A DNA stretch of 30,628 nucleotides, taken from DMER64 sp964542305. Lineage in GTDB: Bacteria; Bacteroidota; Bacteroidia; Bacteroidales; UBA932. The position numbers and the translations under genes were made by a program. The stretch is taken from positions 1 through 30,628 of the forward strand of contig CAZITX010000024.1 in NCBI GenBank assembly GCA_964542305.1. Reading direction: 5' to 3'. Positions 1 to 7,974 of the stretch are shown piece by piece. The notes beneath the pieces are model-generated. The model was given only the letters and a program-made list of their open reading frames with translations, had not been told where the DNA came from and did no database searches. How positions within the stretch are numbered: the stretch's first letter is position 1; every line of letters begins with the position of its first letter.

Positions 1-51
1 GAAATGTCCCCCGCCGGTAGTTCCCTTCCACGCCGGTTTCTTTTCTGCCAT
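1..51 (-). CDS. Start of a predicted acyltransferase (LpxL-like), cut by window edge
   Basis: Only the first 17 codons are present (MAEKKPAWKGTTGGGHF), running off the left edge. The ATG shares its A with the last base of the acyl carrier protein stop codon (TAATG), a classic translational-coupling overlap. The W-K-G-T-T-G-G start resembles, from memory, the beginning of LpxL/HtrB-like acyltransferases encoded in aryl polyene and flexirubin clusters, where such an enzyme would move the polyene acyl chain onto a lipid acceptor. The family assignment rests on this short motif and on the gene order, so it is tentative; that a coding region starts here is much safer. Confidence 0.5.
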   Translation of the reverse strand, partial: MAEKKPAWKGTTGGGHF

Positions 52-299
52 TACGTTGCTTTGATCCGTCCTTCTATATAGTCGTAAAACTGGGATAAGG
101 TTTTGACGTTGGTCATTTCCTCGGGTTTTATTTTAAACCCGAAATTCTGTTCAACCACCACCACTATGTCAACAAAATCAAGGCTGTCAATGCCCAGGTC
201 TTCTTTCAGAAAAGCTTCGTCTTTCAGGGCATCTGCTTCCACCTCTATATCTTCGATTAAAAAGTTGTTAACAATTTCTTTGATTTCGTTCCTGTTCAT
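51..299 (-). CDS. Acyl carrier protein
   Basis: An 82-residue acidic protein with the phosphopantetheine attachment motif LGIDSLDFVDIV; Ser39 would carry the prosthetic arm. The length and the Asp-Ser-Leu motif are standard for type II acyl carrier proteins. It lies 19 nt after the ketosynthase stop and overlaps the next gene by one base, so it belongs to the minus-strand operon 3806 to 1. In aryl polyene/flexirubin pathways a dedicated carrier holds the growing aryl-polyene chain during extension by the ketosynthase and ketoreductase. Being dedicated rather than the housekeeping fatty-acid carrier is inferred from context. The phosphopantetheinyl transferase at 12028 could activate it, as could a housekeeping AcpS. 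Confidence 0.93.
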   Translation of the reverse strand: MNRNEIKEIVNNFLIEDIEVEADALKDEAFLKEDLGIDSLDFVDIVVVVEQNFGFKIKPEEMTNVKTLSQFYDYIEGRIKAT

Positions 300-318
300 G
301 ATCTGTATATTGTGCGTG

Positions 319-1536
319 CTAAATTTTTTTCAATATCAATGCGCTGTTGGTTCCTCCGAATCCAAAGGAATTGGAAAGGCAAATATCCAACTTCTTATCT
401 AAAGTTTTGGCAATTATATTTAAATTTTTTGACATATCATCCGGTTCTTCCAGATTGATGTTCGGTGCAATGAAGGAATGCTTCATCATCAACAGGGTGT
501 AGACGATCTCGCTGGCACCGGCCATCCAGCATTCATGCCCGGTCATTCCTTTAGTGGAACTTACGGGTGTCTTATATGCTCCAAAGAGCCGGTCTATAGC
601 CATCGCTTCGTAACTGTCACCTATGACAGTGGATGTGGCGTGTGCGTTAATATAATCAATATCAGAGGGTTTCAGACCCGCATCGGCCAATGCCCTTTCC
701 ATGGCCATTGCAGATCCCCGGTCGCTCGGCTGGGATATGTGGGCCCCGTTGGACGAAAAACCGTAACCCAGAATTTCTGCGTAAATGGGGGCACCTCTTT
801 TCACGGCATGTTCGTATTCTTCCAGGATCAGGGTGGCTGCGCCTCCGCTGGGAACCAGACCGTCCCTGTTTTTGTCAAAGGGGCGGGAGGATTTCAGGGG
901 TTCATCCATCCTGGTGGAAAAAGCGTTCAGACCGTCAAAACTGGCCATGCTCAGGTAATTGGTTTCCTGTGCTCCCCCGCATACGATCATATCCTGCAAT
1001 CCAAGCCGGATGAACATAGCTCCCAGTCCAATGGTGTGGGAACCGCTGGAACACGCGGCGCTGATGGTCATATTGATCCCGCGGAGCTTGAAAATAGTAG
1101 ATAAATTCATGGTCACCGTAGAATTCATGGACTGGAAAATGGCCCCTGAACCCAGCAGGGTAGTGTCTTTTTTCTCTACGCAGATCTCGTGAGATTCAAT
1201 CACCGCTTTACTGGAAGAATCGTTCCCGTACAGGATGCCTGTTTCATTATTTTCCAGGTAGTCCATATCTATACCGGTATCCTTAAGTGCCTGTTCTGTA
1301 GCTACATAAGCATATTCTCCTTCTTCAGGGAGGCATATCCGCTGGCGACGGCTCAAAACCCCTTTCAGATCCGGACGCGGTACTATTCCCGTCAGCGGGG
1401 AACGGTAACCGTATTCGGTCCTTGCAGGATCAATGCCTATACCGCATTTTCCTGCGTACAGGCTTTCCCGTACTTCTTCCACATTAGTTCCTATGCATGA
1501 ATGGATTCCTATCCCTGTTATTACAACTCTTTTCAT
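319..1536 (-). CDS. Beta-ketoacyl-ACP synthase (FabF/FabB-like)
   Basis: A 405-residue condensing enzyme that extends acyl-ACP with malonyl-ACP. The thiolase-fold catalytic set is visible: nucleophile Cys162 in the motif SAACSSGSH, His299 in NAHATST, Lys329 and His334 in STKGMTGHE, plus the C-terminal glycine-rich NSFGFGGTN. Length is typical for KAS II-type enzymes. It starts at an ATG 7 nt after the ketoreductase stop. Its place between a ketoreductase and an acyl carrier protein, downstream of a tyrosine ammonia-lyase, points to polyene chain extension on a coumaroyl-derived or hydroxybenzoyl starter rather than housekeeping fatty acid synthesis. The specific role is inference from the neighbourhood. 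Confidence 0.93.
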   Translation of the reverse strand: MKRVVITGIGIHSCIGTNVEEVRESLYAGKCGIGIDPARTEYGYRSPLTGIVPRPDLKGVLSRRQRICLPEEGEYAYVATEQALKDTGIDMDYLENNETGILYGNDSSSKAVIESHEICVEKKDTTLLGSGAIFQSMNSTVTMNLSTIFKLRGINMTISAACSSGSHTIGLGAMFIRLGLQDMIVCGGAQETNYLSMASFDGLNAFSTRMDEPLKSSRPFDKNRDGLVPSGGAATLILEEYEHAVKRGAPIYAEILGYGFSSNGAHISQPSDRGSAMAMERALADAGLKPSDIDYINAHATSTVIGDSYEAMAIDRLFGAYKTPVSSTKGMTGHECWMAGASEIVYTLLMMKHSFIAPNINLEEPDDMSKNLNIIAKTLDKKLDICLSNSFGFGGTNSALILKKI

Positions 1537-1543
1537 AAGCTTG

Positions 1544-2272
1544 CTAAGTATGTAATCCTCCGTTTACGGACAACACCTGTCCCGTTATATAGGAAGCTTC
1601 CGGGCTGGCAAAGAACGCTACGGCAGCTGCTACTTCGTAAGGTTGCCCGAAACGTCCGGCCGGAATACGCCCTTTATGGTCGTCCTGGTTAATATCTGAT
1701 GTCATATCCGTATCTATGAATCCCGGAGCAACGCAATTTACTGTTACTTTGCGCGGGGCCACTTCCATTGCCAGTGAACGCGTAGCGCCAATAATGCCTG
1801 CTTTGGAGGCAGAATAATTCGTTTGTCCCGCCATCCCGGTAAGACCGGACAGGGAAGTAATGTTGATGATCCTGCCGTTGCGTTTTGTAAGCATGTTCTT
1901 CAGTACCCGGCGGGTTACGTAAAAAAAACCGAACAAGTTGGTTTCCAACACTTTATTCCATTGCTCGTCCTGCATAAAAATCATCAGGTTGTCTTCCCTT
2001 ATCCCGGCATTGTTAACCAGCACGCTAATGAATTCTCCCGGATGGGCGTCTTCCCATTTGGCCAGTGCTTCATCCACTTCATTCCGGAAAGCTACATTAA
2101 AAGGAATGATCTCTGCGGATCCGCCGGCTTCTTCCACCAGTTTAACGGTTTCAAGTGCAGCTGTAAGGTTGGATGCATAATTTACCAGAATGGCATATCC
2201 TTCGCGGGCCAAAGCCACGCAAACAGCCCTTCCGATACCTCTTGATCCTCCCGTTACCAATGCATATTTCAT
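1544..2272 (-). CDS. 3-oxoacyl-ACP reductase, FabG-like SDR
   Basis: A 242-residue classical short-chain dehydrogenase/reductase. The N-terminal cofactor motif TGGSRGIG (residues 7-14), NNAG (87-90), Asn112, and the catalytic Ser140, Tyr153 and Lys157 (YSASK) are all present, and the length matches FabG. It would reduce the 3-keto group left by the adjacent ketosynthase using NADPH. The gene starts 4 nt from the end of the ammonia-lyase gene and stops 7 nt before the ketosynthase, so the set is one transcript. No dehydratase or enoyl reductase is visible in the window. Aryl polyene logic needs a dehydratase but no enoyl reductase; the dehydratase may lie beyond the left edge. Confidence 0.93.
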   Translation of the reverse strand: MKYALVTGGSRGIGRAVCVALAREGYAILVNYASNLTAALETVKLVEEAGGSAEIIPFNVAFRNEVDEALAKWEDAHPGEFISVLVNNAGIREDNLMIFMQDEQWNKVLETNLFGFFYVTRRVLKNMLTKRNGRIINITSLSGLTGMAGQTNYSASKAGIIGATRSLAMEVAPRKVTVNCVAPGFIDTDMTSDINQDDHKGRIPAGRFGQPYEVAAAVAFFASPEASYITGQVLSVNGGLHT

Positions 2273-2276
2273 AAAA

Positions 2277-3806
2277 TTACGGCTTATTGTTTATAATGTA
2301 TTCAACAGTTTTGGAAATATATGTATACAGCGCTTCGTCTTCCTTAATGGCAGGGAAGAATGACCGTATCTGATCGTAAACACTGCGGTTAGCGGGGGAG
2401 AGTTTGTCTTTTATTTCCAGGCAGTCCACTCCCTGCATCAGTGCCATTAAATGAATGGCAGTCACCTGGAATGCATTTTCTATGACCTTGGCCGTTATCA
2501 ATGCCGAGTTGGTGCCCATGCTCACCACATCCTGGTTGTCGTTGTTGTTGGGGATGGAGTGGATGTAGTTGGGCATGCACAAGGTCTGGCATTCCGCTGT
2601 GGTGGATGTAGCCGTAAATTGGGCTGCCTGCATCCCGTAGTTCAGACCTAAGACGCCCAGGTTGACAAAAGCGGGCAATATCTGGTTTACCTTGTCGTGA
2701 CAGATATAATTCAACTGCCTTTCCATGAGCATGGTCAGCTTGGTCACCGCGATTTTCATCTTGTCCATTTCCAGGGAAACGTAGTCCCCATGGAAGTTTC
2801 CGCCATGGTATACGTTTTTGCTTTCAGGATCCACAATCGGGTTGTCGCACGATGAATTCAGTTCATCCAAAAGCACTTTCATGGATTGATCCAGCGTGTC
2901 GGCAACAGGGCCAAGTATCTGGGGTACGCAACGCAAAGAATAGAAAGGCTGTACTTTATCCCGGAAGACTTTGTCTCCGTTTACCTCTTTGTTGTAAAGG
3001 TAAGACTGACGCCTTTTAAGACATTGGCTTCCGGTAAGCATTTCCGACATTTTTTCGGCTATGAAGATTTGTCCCTTGTGGCGTTTTTTGCGGTTTAATT
3101 CAGGGGCCAGAAAATCGTCGTAGGATCCTGCTATCTCATTGACCAAAGCCGAGGCGGTCACAGCCCATTGCATGAGCCTTCCGGCCTGGAGCAGATTGAT
3201 CAGCCCAATCCCGGTCATTACAGAGGTGCCGTTGCTCATTGAAAGACCTTCCCGGATATGGATCTGCAACGGTTCCAGACCATTTTCCTTAATTACTTCA
3301 AGTGAATTCCTGTAATGCCCTTTGTAACGGACCCTGCCTTCACCAATAAGGGCGAGGCCCATGTGGGCCAATTGCACCAGGTCTCCGCTGGCACCAACCC
3401 CGCCGTGTTGCGGGATAACAGGGTAGATTTCCCGGTTGATAAACTCGGTAAGCAGCCCGGGCAGGGAAGGGTGGACCCCGGAATAACCCTGGACAAAAGT
3501 AGCCAGGCGGGCGATCATGGCTGCCTTAACCTGCGTATCGGTCAGCAATTCTCCAGTACCGCATGCATGAGAACGGATCAGGTTCAGCTGAAGCTGTTTC
3601 AGGTCTTTGTCTTCCACCCGGAACTGGGACATGGGGCCAAAGCCTGTATTGATTCCGTAGATCACTTTTTCTTTAGAAAATTCTTTAAGAAAGTTGTAGG
3701 AACGTTCAATCCTTTGAAACGCTTCCTCGCCCAGGTTAATCGTTTCCCCTCCAAATAAAAGATCTCCTATATCTTTAATATTCAGCTCTTTGTCGTAAAT
3801 TAGCAT
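2277..3806 (-). CDS. Tyrosine ammonia-lyase (aromatic amino acid lyase, MIO family)
   Basis: A 509-residue member of the histidine/phenylalanine/tyrosine ammonia-lyase family. The Ala139-Ser140-Gly141 triad in GGVGASGDLVQL would cyclise into the MIO electrophile. Tyr50 in YGINTGFGPM, the block SLRCVPQILGP and the segment NNNDNQDVVSMGTNSA are further family hallmarks. From memory the protein is very close along its length to the Flavobacterium johnsoniae tyrosine ammonia-lyase, including IRSHxxGTG at the substrate-selectivity position and YHGGNFHGDY. The expected reaction is L-tyrosine to p-coumarate plus ammonia, feeding an aryl starter to the following ketoreductase, ketosynthase and carrier protein. 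It is the first gene of the operon. Histidine ammonia-lyase is the main alternative; no other hut gene is nearby. Confidence 0.9.
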   Translation of the reverse strand: MLIYDKELNIKDIGDLLFGGETINLGEEAFQRIERSYNFLKEFSKEKVIYGINTGFGPMSQFRVEDKDLKQLQLNLIRSHACGTGELLTDTQVKAAMIARLATFVQGYSGVHPSLPGLLTEFINREIYPVIPQHGGVGASGDLVQLAHMGLALIGEGRVRYKGHYRNSLEVIKENGLEPLQIHIREGLSMSNGTSVMTGIGLINLLQAGRLMQWAVTASALVNEIAGSYDDFLAPELNRKKRHKGQIFIAEKMSEMLTGSQCLKRRQSYLYNKEVNGDKVFRDKVQPFYSLRCVPQILGPVADTLDQSMKVLLDELNSSCDNPIVDPESKNVYHGGNFHGDYVSLEMDKMKIAVTKLTMLMERQLNYICHDKVNQILPAFVNLGVLGLNYGMQAAQFTATSTTAECQTLCMPNYIHSIPNNNDNQDVVSMGTNSALITAKVIENAFQVTAIHLMALMQGVDCLEIKDKLSPANRSVYDQIRSFFPAIKEDEALYTYISKTVEYIINNKP

Positions 3807-3838
3807 GTTGTAGTTATGCGGCTGGGTTTATAAATTTA

Positions 3839-3846
3839 CAAAGATA
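3839..3846 (-). promoter_or_regulatory. Bacteroidetes-type -7 box for the ammonia-lyase operon
   Basis: Read on the minus strand this is TATCTTTG, a full match to TAnnTTTG. It sits in the 46-nt gap between the GH3 stop and the ammonia-lyase ATG, leaving a leader of roughly 30 nt. I see no convincing -33 TTTG at the usual spacing; that region overlaps the GH3 gene end. Confidence 0.6.
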
Positions 3847-3852
3847 CAAATT

Positions 3853-6051
3853 TTAAAACAATCGAGTTGACCCCTTTAATTTAATATCTGCAGAAGAAGA
3901 TCCTATCAATAAATTTACCGTCCCTTCTTCGGTAACAAACAAATCTTTTTCTGTGTCCCAGTAGGCCAGGTTTTCTGCTTTCAGGCACAAACTTACTTTT
4001 TTTGACGATCCCGCAGGTACGAATATGCGTGCAAATCCCGCCAGTTGCCTGCCGGGTCTATCCACTTTGGAAGCCGGATATTCCACGTACAATTGCACTA
4101 CTTCTTCACCGTCAAGTTTTCCTGTGTTTTTCAACACAAACTCCACTTGCACCGAATCCCGGAACGTTTTTTCCACTTTCAGTGAGCTGTATTCAAATTT
4201 GGTATAACTCAGCCCGTACCCGAAAGGATAGAGCGGATCCCCTTTGAAATACATATAAGTTCTTCCGTTACGAATGTTGTAATCCATCATGGGCGGAAGA
4301 TCGGTGATGTCCCGTACCCAGGTCTGGGTGGTTCTTCCGGCCGGGTTTACCTTTCCGAACAACACATCAGCAAGGCCGTTGCCAAGTTCCTGGGAATTAT
4401 TGGTTATGTGAACGATGGACGGAATGTGTTCATTTGACCAGTTTATGGCAAAAGGGAAACTACTTACCAATGCCAGTACGGTCCTGGGATTGGCCTGTAA
4501 AACCAACTTTGCCAGGTCTTCCTGCTCCAGCGTGAGAGCCTTCCGGTCTACGGCTTCGCGGCCGTCACTGGGTACAGGAGAATAGAACCAGCGGGCATCG
4601 GTGCCGTATGGATGGTTCCCGATGCATACAACCGCCACATCGGCTTTTGAAGCGGCGATGACCGCCTTGTCTATGGTATTTGACGGTTCGTAAAAGACTT
4701 CCACATCCGGTCCGACAGCATTTCGGATCCCTTCCAGAATGGTTACCGCGTAAGAGGGTGTTCCGCTGTACCAGTCATAAATTACCTCATTGGCCCGGGG
4801 TCCTATTACGGCTATGGAACGGATCTGTTCCACATCCAGGGGAAGCAAAGGATTTTTTTCACCGCCGGCCGGCTTGTTTTTCAAAAGAACTGCCGATTTT
4901 GCGGTGACCAGCCTTGCAAAATCTTTGACTTCCTGCCGTTCCCAGGGTATTTGGGTGTCGGTAACTCCGATCCCGGTATAGGGTTGTTTTTCGTAATCCT
5001 GCGGGCTGTCAAGTAAGCCGAGTTTTAAGGCCACGTAAAGATTTCCCCGGATCGCACGGTCAATTTCCCCTTCGGTCAGGATTCCGTTTGTGACGGCCTG
5101 GTTAATGGCCAGCAGGTAATCATCCAGAAATTGGCCGACGGTGGCTTTTACAACGGCTGCTGCACCTTCCCATAAGGTTGGAAAGGCTTTGTGTGCGGTG
5201 ATCAGGAGCTTCAAGGCCCCGCCGTCGGTACATATGATCCCGTTGTTGCCCCATTCCCGGCGGGTGATGCTTTCCAGGATTGGATGTATGGTCATGGGGA
5301 TCCCGTTCCATGCGTTATAGGATGCCATAAAGGCACGGGAACCGCCTTCGGTAATGCCTTTGTAAAAAGGATAGGAATAATATTCCCGGAAAAGCCTTTC
5401 GTCAAAATCGGAAGAAGTTGAATCGCGGCCGTCTTCGTTGCTGTTGGCCATAAAATGTTTCATCAGGGAAGCACTCTTCCAATACTCCGGGTGATCTCCC
5501 TGCAGGCCTTTGACAAAGGCCACGGTCAGCCGGGAAGCCAGGTAAGCATCCTCGCCGTAACTTTCCTCGGTCCTTCCCCAACGGGGATCCCTTGCAAGGT
5601 CAGCATTCGGCGCACGCATAACCATCCCGCCACGCGGATTTTCAGGACGCTGGGTATAATACCTTACTTCGTGTGCTTCAATTTCGGCTACTTTTCTTAC
5701 CAGGGCCGTATCCCAAGTGGAGCCTAGTCCGTAAGCCTGCGGAAAAGTGGTAGTAGGCTGGTCCTGGCGGCCACCCCAATGGGCGGGACCTCCCAATGCC
5801 ATCCCGTGAAGTCCTTCCGAATGACCCGTGTTACGAATGCCCAGGCGGGGAACGCCCAGGTTGGTTGACAAAAGATTTATTTTCTCTTCTATGGTGAGCA
5901 TATCCAACAGGATGTCAATGCGCTGGTCGGCAGAAAGTTCCCTGTTGTGGAAAGGATGATTTTGTGCTTGTATTTCAAGGGAAAAGGCAAGAAAAAAAGC
6001 AAAAAAAACAACAAAAAAAACAACAAAAGTGAGGGGTTTTATATGTTTCAT
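3853..6051 (-). CDS. Secreted glycoside hydrolase family 3 (beta-glucosidase/xylosidase type)
   Basis: A 732-residue GH3 enzyme. Residues 1-30 are a long Phe/Val-rich signal peptide ending near Ala-Gln. The N-terminal TIM-barrel-like domain follows (about 40-350), with RDPRWGRTEESYGED (154-168), the KHF motif (198-200) and the predicted nucleophile Asp276 in CTDGGAL. The GH3 C-terminal domain comes next, and the last ~100 residues are a fibronectin-III-like domain (YPFGYGLSYTKFEYS). Expected activity is retaining exo-hydrolysis of beta-linked glucosides or xylosides in the periplasm. Exact substrate cannot be read from sequence. It transcribes alone, divergent from the aldo/keto reductase. 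The CE1-type esterase at 20002 would fit the same hemicellulose theme. Confidence 0.92.
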   Translation of the reverse strand: MKHIKPLTFVVFFVVFFAFFLAFSLEIQAQNHPFHNRELSADQRIDILLDMLTIEEKINLLSTNLGVPRLGIRNTGHSEGLHGMALGGPAHWGGRQDQPTTTFPQAYGLGSTWDTALVRKVAEIEAHEVRYYTQRPENPRGGMVMRAPNADLARDPRWGRTEESYGEDAYLASRLTVAFVKGLQGDHPEYWKSASLMKHFMANSNEDGRDSTSSDFDERLFREYYSYPFYKGITEGGSRAFMASYNAWNGIPMTIHPILESITRREWGNNGIICTDGGALKLLITAHKAFPTLWEGAAAVVKATVGQFLDDYLLAINQAVTNGILTEGEIDRAIRGNLYVALKLGLLDSPQDYEKQPYTGIGVTDTQIPWERQEVKDFARLVTAKSAVLLKNKPAGGEKNPLLPLDVEQIRSIAVIGPRANEVIYDWYSGTPSYAVTILEGIRNAVGPDVEVFYEPSNTIDKAVIAASKADVAVVCIGNHPYGTDARWFYSPVPSDGREAVDRKALTLEQEDLAKLVLQANPRTVLALVSSFPFAINWSNEHIPSIVHITNNSQELGNGLADVLFGKVNPAGRTTQTWVRDITDLPPMMDYNIRNGRTYMYFKGDPLYPFGYGLSYTKFEYSSLKVEKTFRDSVQVEFVLKNTGKLDGEEVVQLYVEYPASKVDRPGRQLAGFARIFVPAGSSKKVSLCLKAENLAYWDTEKDLFVTEEGTVNLLIGSSSADIKLKGSTRLF

Positions 6052-6068
6052 GGTCTTTTTATTATATG

Positions 6069-6076
6069 CAAAAATA
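6069..6076 (-). promoter_or_regulatory. -7 box for the GH3 gene
   Basis: Minus-strand TATTTTTG matches TAnnTTTG and ends 17 nt before the GH3 ATG, a plausible short leader. It lies only 4 bp from the oppositely directed box at 6081-6088. Confidence 0.5.
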
Positions 6077-6080
6077 CGAT

Positions 6081-6088
6081 TATATTTG
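6081..6088 (+). promoter_or_regulatory. -7 box for the aldo/keto reductase-pirin operon
   Basis: TATATTTG is a full TAnnTTTG match. The reductase ATG begins only 6 nt after it, so a transcript from this box would be almost leaderless. No TTTG is seen at the -33 position. Confidence 0.5.
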
Positions 6089-6094
6089 TATATT

Positions 6095-7075
6095 ATGAGT
6101 TATATACCCAATGAAAACAGATACGGTAAAATGATATACCGTCGCTGCGGCCGGAGCGGTTTGCAGTTGCCCTGCATATCGCTCGGTTTGTGGCATAATT
6201 TCGGAGATGTGGATGATTATACCAACAGCCGGAAAGTCATATTAAAAGCATTTGACAGCGGGATCACGCATTTTGATCTGGCTAACAATTACGGACCTCC
6301 GTACGGGTCTGCCGAACGCAATTTCGGAAAAGTGATGCGGGAAGATCTTTCGGCTTACCGGGATCAGCTAATCATATCCACAAAAGCCGGTTACGATATG
6401 TGGCCGGGACCCTACGGAAATTGGGGCTCCCGCAAATACCTGCTAGCCAGCCTGGACCAAAGTTTGCAACGAATGGGATTACCTTATGTGGACATTTTTT
6501 ATTCACACCGGCCGGATCCGGATACACCCCTGGAAGAAACAATGGGGGCATTGGCATATGCTGTTCACAGCGGGAAAGCGCTTTATGCCGGGATTTCCAA
6601 TTATCCGGCTCCTCTGGCACGTCGTGCATTCAGTATCCTGAGGGAACTGGGAACTCCCTGCCTGATCCACCAGCCCAAATATTCCCTTCTGGAACGTTGG
6701 GTGGAAGCCGAACTTATGGAAGAACTGGAAAAAGAAGGAGTAGGGTGTATCGCTTTCTCTCCTTTGGCCCAGGGTATGCTTACCGGGAAATATTTGAAAG
6801 GCATACCCGAAGGATCCAGAGCTCAAAGGGCTGATGGTGCCTTGCAGGCGGAAAGCATTACTCCCGAAGTCCTGGATAATATAAACAAGTGGAACGGAAT
6901 AGCCCGGGAACGCGGTCAGACTTTGGCCCAGATGGCTATTTCCTGGCTCCTGAAAGATCCCCGCGTTACTTCCGTACTGATCGGGGCCCGGACCGTAGAA
7001 CAGCTGGAGGAAAATCTGAAAGCTGCTTACAATGTTTCGTTTACTCAGGAAGAGCTGCGGGATTTAAATTTGTAG
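6095..7075 (+). CDS. yghZ: Aldo/keto reductase, YghZ (L-glyceraldehyde 3-phosphate reductase) type
   Basis: A 326-residue NADPH-dependent aldo/keto reductase. The catalytic tetrad is visible as Asp61 and Tyr66 (FDLANNYGPPYGSAE), Lys97 (ISTKAGYDMWPGPYG) and His138 (FYSHR). The whole protein tracks E. coli YghZ from memory, including the SLGLWHNFG and WLLKDPRVTSVLIGA blocks. The start at 6095 is chosen because MSYIPNENRYG aligns with the YghZ N-terminus; the frame is open 22 codons further upstream, but that would overlap the GH3 start. YghZ homologues reduce L-glyceraldehyde 3-phosphate and methylglyoxal-like aldehydes. The gene leads a two-gene unit with pirin, 11 nt apart. The physiological substrate here is unknown. 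Confidence 0.93.
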   Translation: MSYIPNENRYGKMIYRRCGRSGLQLPCISLGLWHNFGDVDDYTNSRKVILKAFDSGITHFDLANNYGPPYGSAERNFGKVMREDLSAYRDQLIISTKAGYDMWPGPYGNWGSRKYLLASLDQSLQRMGLPYVDIFYSHRPDPDTPLEETMGALAYAVHSGKALYAGISNYPAPLARRAFSILRELGTPCLIHQPKYSLLERWVEAELMEELEKEGVGCIAFSPLAQGMLTGKYLKGIPEGSRAQRADGALQAESITPEVLDNINKWNGIARERGQTLAQMAISWLLKDPRVTSVLIGARTVEQLEENLKAAYNVSFTQEELRDLNL

Positions 7076-7086
7076 AAATTTTTTGA

Positions 7087-7974
7087 ATGGGAAATAGAAT
7101 TTGTATACGTACCGATCGTGGTAAAGACGCAGTAGACGGAGCCGGGGTAAGGCTTCGCAGGGTATTGGGATTGAAAACCGTACAGGCTTATGATCCTTTT
7201 TTAATGTTGGATGGATTTGATTCCACAGATCCTGACGATTACATCAGGGGTTTTCCCTTTCATCCCCATCGCGGGATCGAAACGGTAACTTACCTTGTTG
7301 AAGGCCTGATAGAGCATATGGACAGCCTTGGGAACAAAGGCACCATAGGCAATCTTCAATGCCAGTGGATGACCGCCGGTTCCGGTATCATTCACCAGGA
7401 AATGCCTAAGGAATCGCCCCGTATGCTGGGTTGTCAGCTATGGGTAAACCTTCCCGCAAAAGAAAAAATGACCATTCCCACATACAGGGATATTTTACAG
7501 GAAGATGTACCCCTCATCCGGGAGGAAGGAGCCGTTGTACGTGTGCTGTCCGGTGCTTACAACGGAAAGAAAGGACCCATGGACGGGGGATATCAGGATG
7601 TTCAATACCTGGACATTACCCTGGAACCGGACAGGGAGTGGCTTTACGACCAGACGCCCAACGACCATACCTTATTCCTGTACCTGTTGGATGGGACCCT
7701 GAAGCCGGAGGGAAACGATAGTTTTGAAGAAAAGCGATCTGCCATGCTGATGGCAGCAAACGGGAAGCCCGGTGAAGTGAATGACACTGTTTCAGCCCGT
7801 TCCGGATCCAAAGGAGCCCGTTTTCTGCTTATTGCAGCTAAACCCCTGCATGAACCTGTTTCCTGGGGAGGTCCTATAGTAATGAATACAAAAGAAGAAC
7901 TGGAACTGGCTTTCAGGGAGTTGGAAGAAGGAACATTCATCAGGCATAAAGATCCCACGTTCCTGATCCTATAG
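7087..7974 (+). CDS. Pirin family protein
   Basis: A 295-residue bicupin of the pirin family. The metal-binding set is His59 and His61 (FPFHPHRGIETVTY) with His103 and Glu105 (SGIIHQEMP), as in YhhW-type pirins that bind Fe(II) and can show quercetin 2,3-dioxygenase activity. Residues 20-150 form the N-terminal cupin, and the rest matches the pirin C-terminal domain in layout. The cellular role of bacterial pirins is poorly fixed, ranging from redox sensing to flavonoid cleavage. It follows the aldo/keto reductase in the same operon. Its stop codon is half of a CTATAG hexamer shared with the convergent lactonase-like gene, so the two genes overlap by 6 nt. Confidence 0.92.
   Translation: MGNRICIRTDRGKDAVDGAGVRLRRVLGLKTVQAYDPFLMLDGFDSTDPDDYIRGFPFHPHRGIETVTYLVEGLIEHMDSLGNKGTIGNLQCQWMTAGSGIIHQEMPKESPRMLGCQLWVNLPAKEKMTIPTYRDILQEDVPLIREEGAVVRVLSGAYNGKKGPMDGGYQDVQYLDITLEPDREWLYDQTPNDHTLFLYLLDGTLKPEGNDSFEEKRSAMLMAANGKPGEVNDTVSARSGSKGARFLLIAAKPLHEPVSWGGPIVMNTKEELELAFRELEEGTFIRHKDPTFLIL

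Noticed and set aside
478..1104. 208-codon plus-strand frame opposite the ketosynthase
   Set aside because: Antisense shadow of a well-supported gene; low-complexity, Gly/Pro/His-rich, no family resemblance.
2277..3806. Histidine ammonia-lyase (hutH)
   Set aside because: No hutU, hutI or ftcD neighbours, and the sequence is much closer in memory to the flavobacterial tyrosine enzyme; the operon context is polyene biosynthesis.
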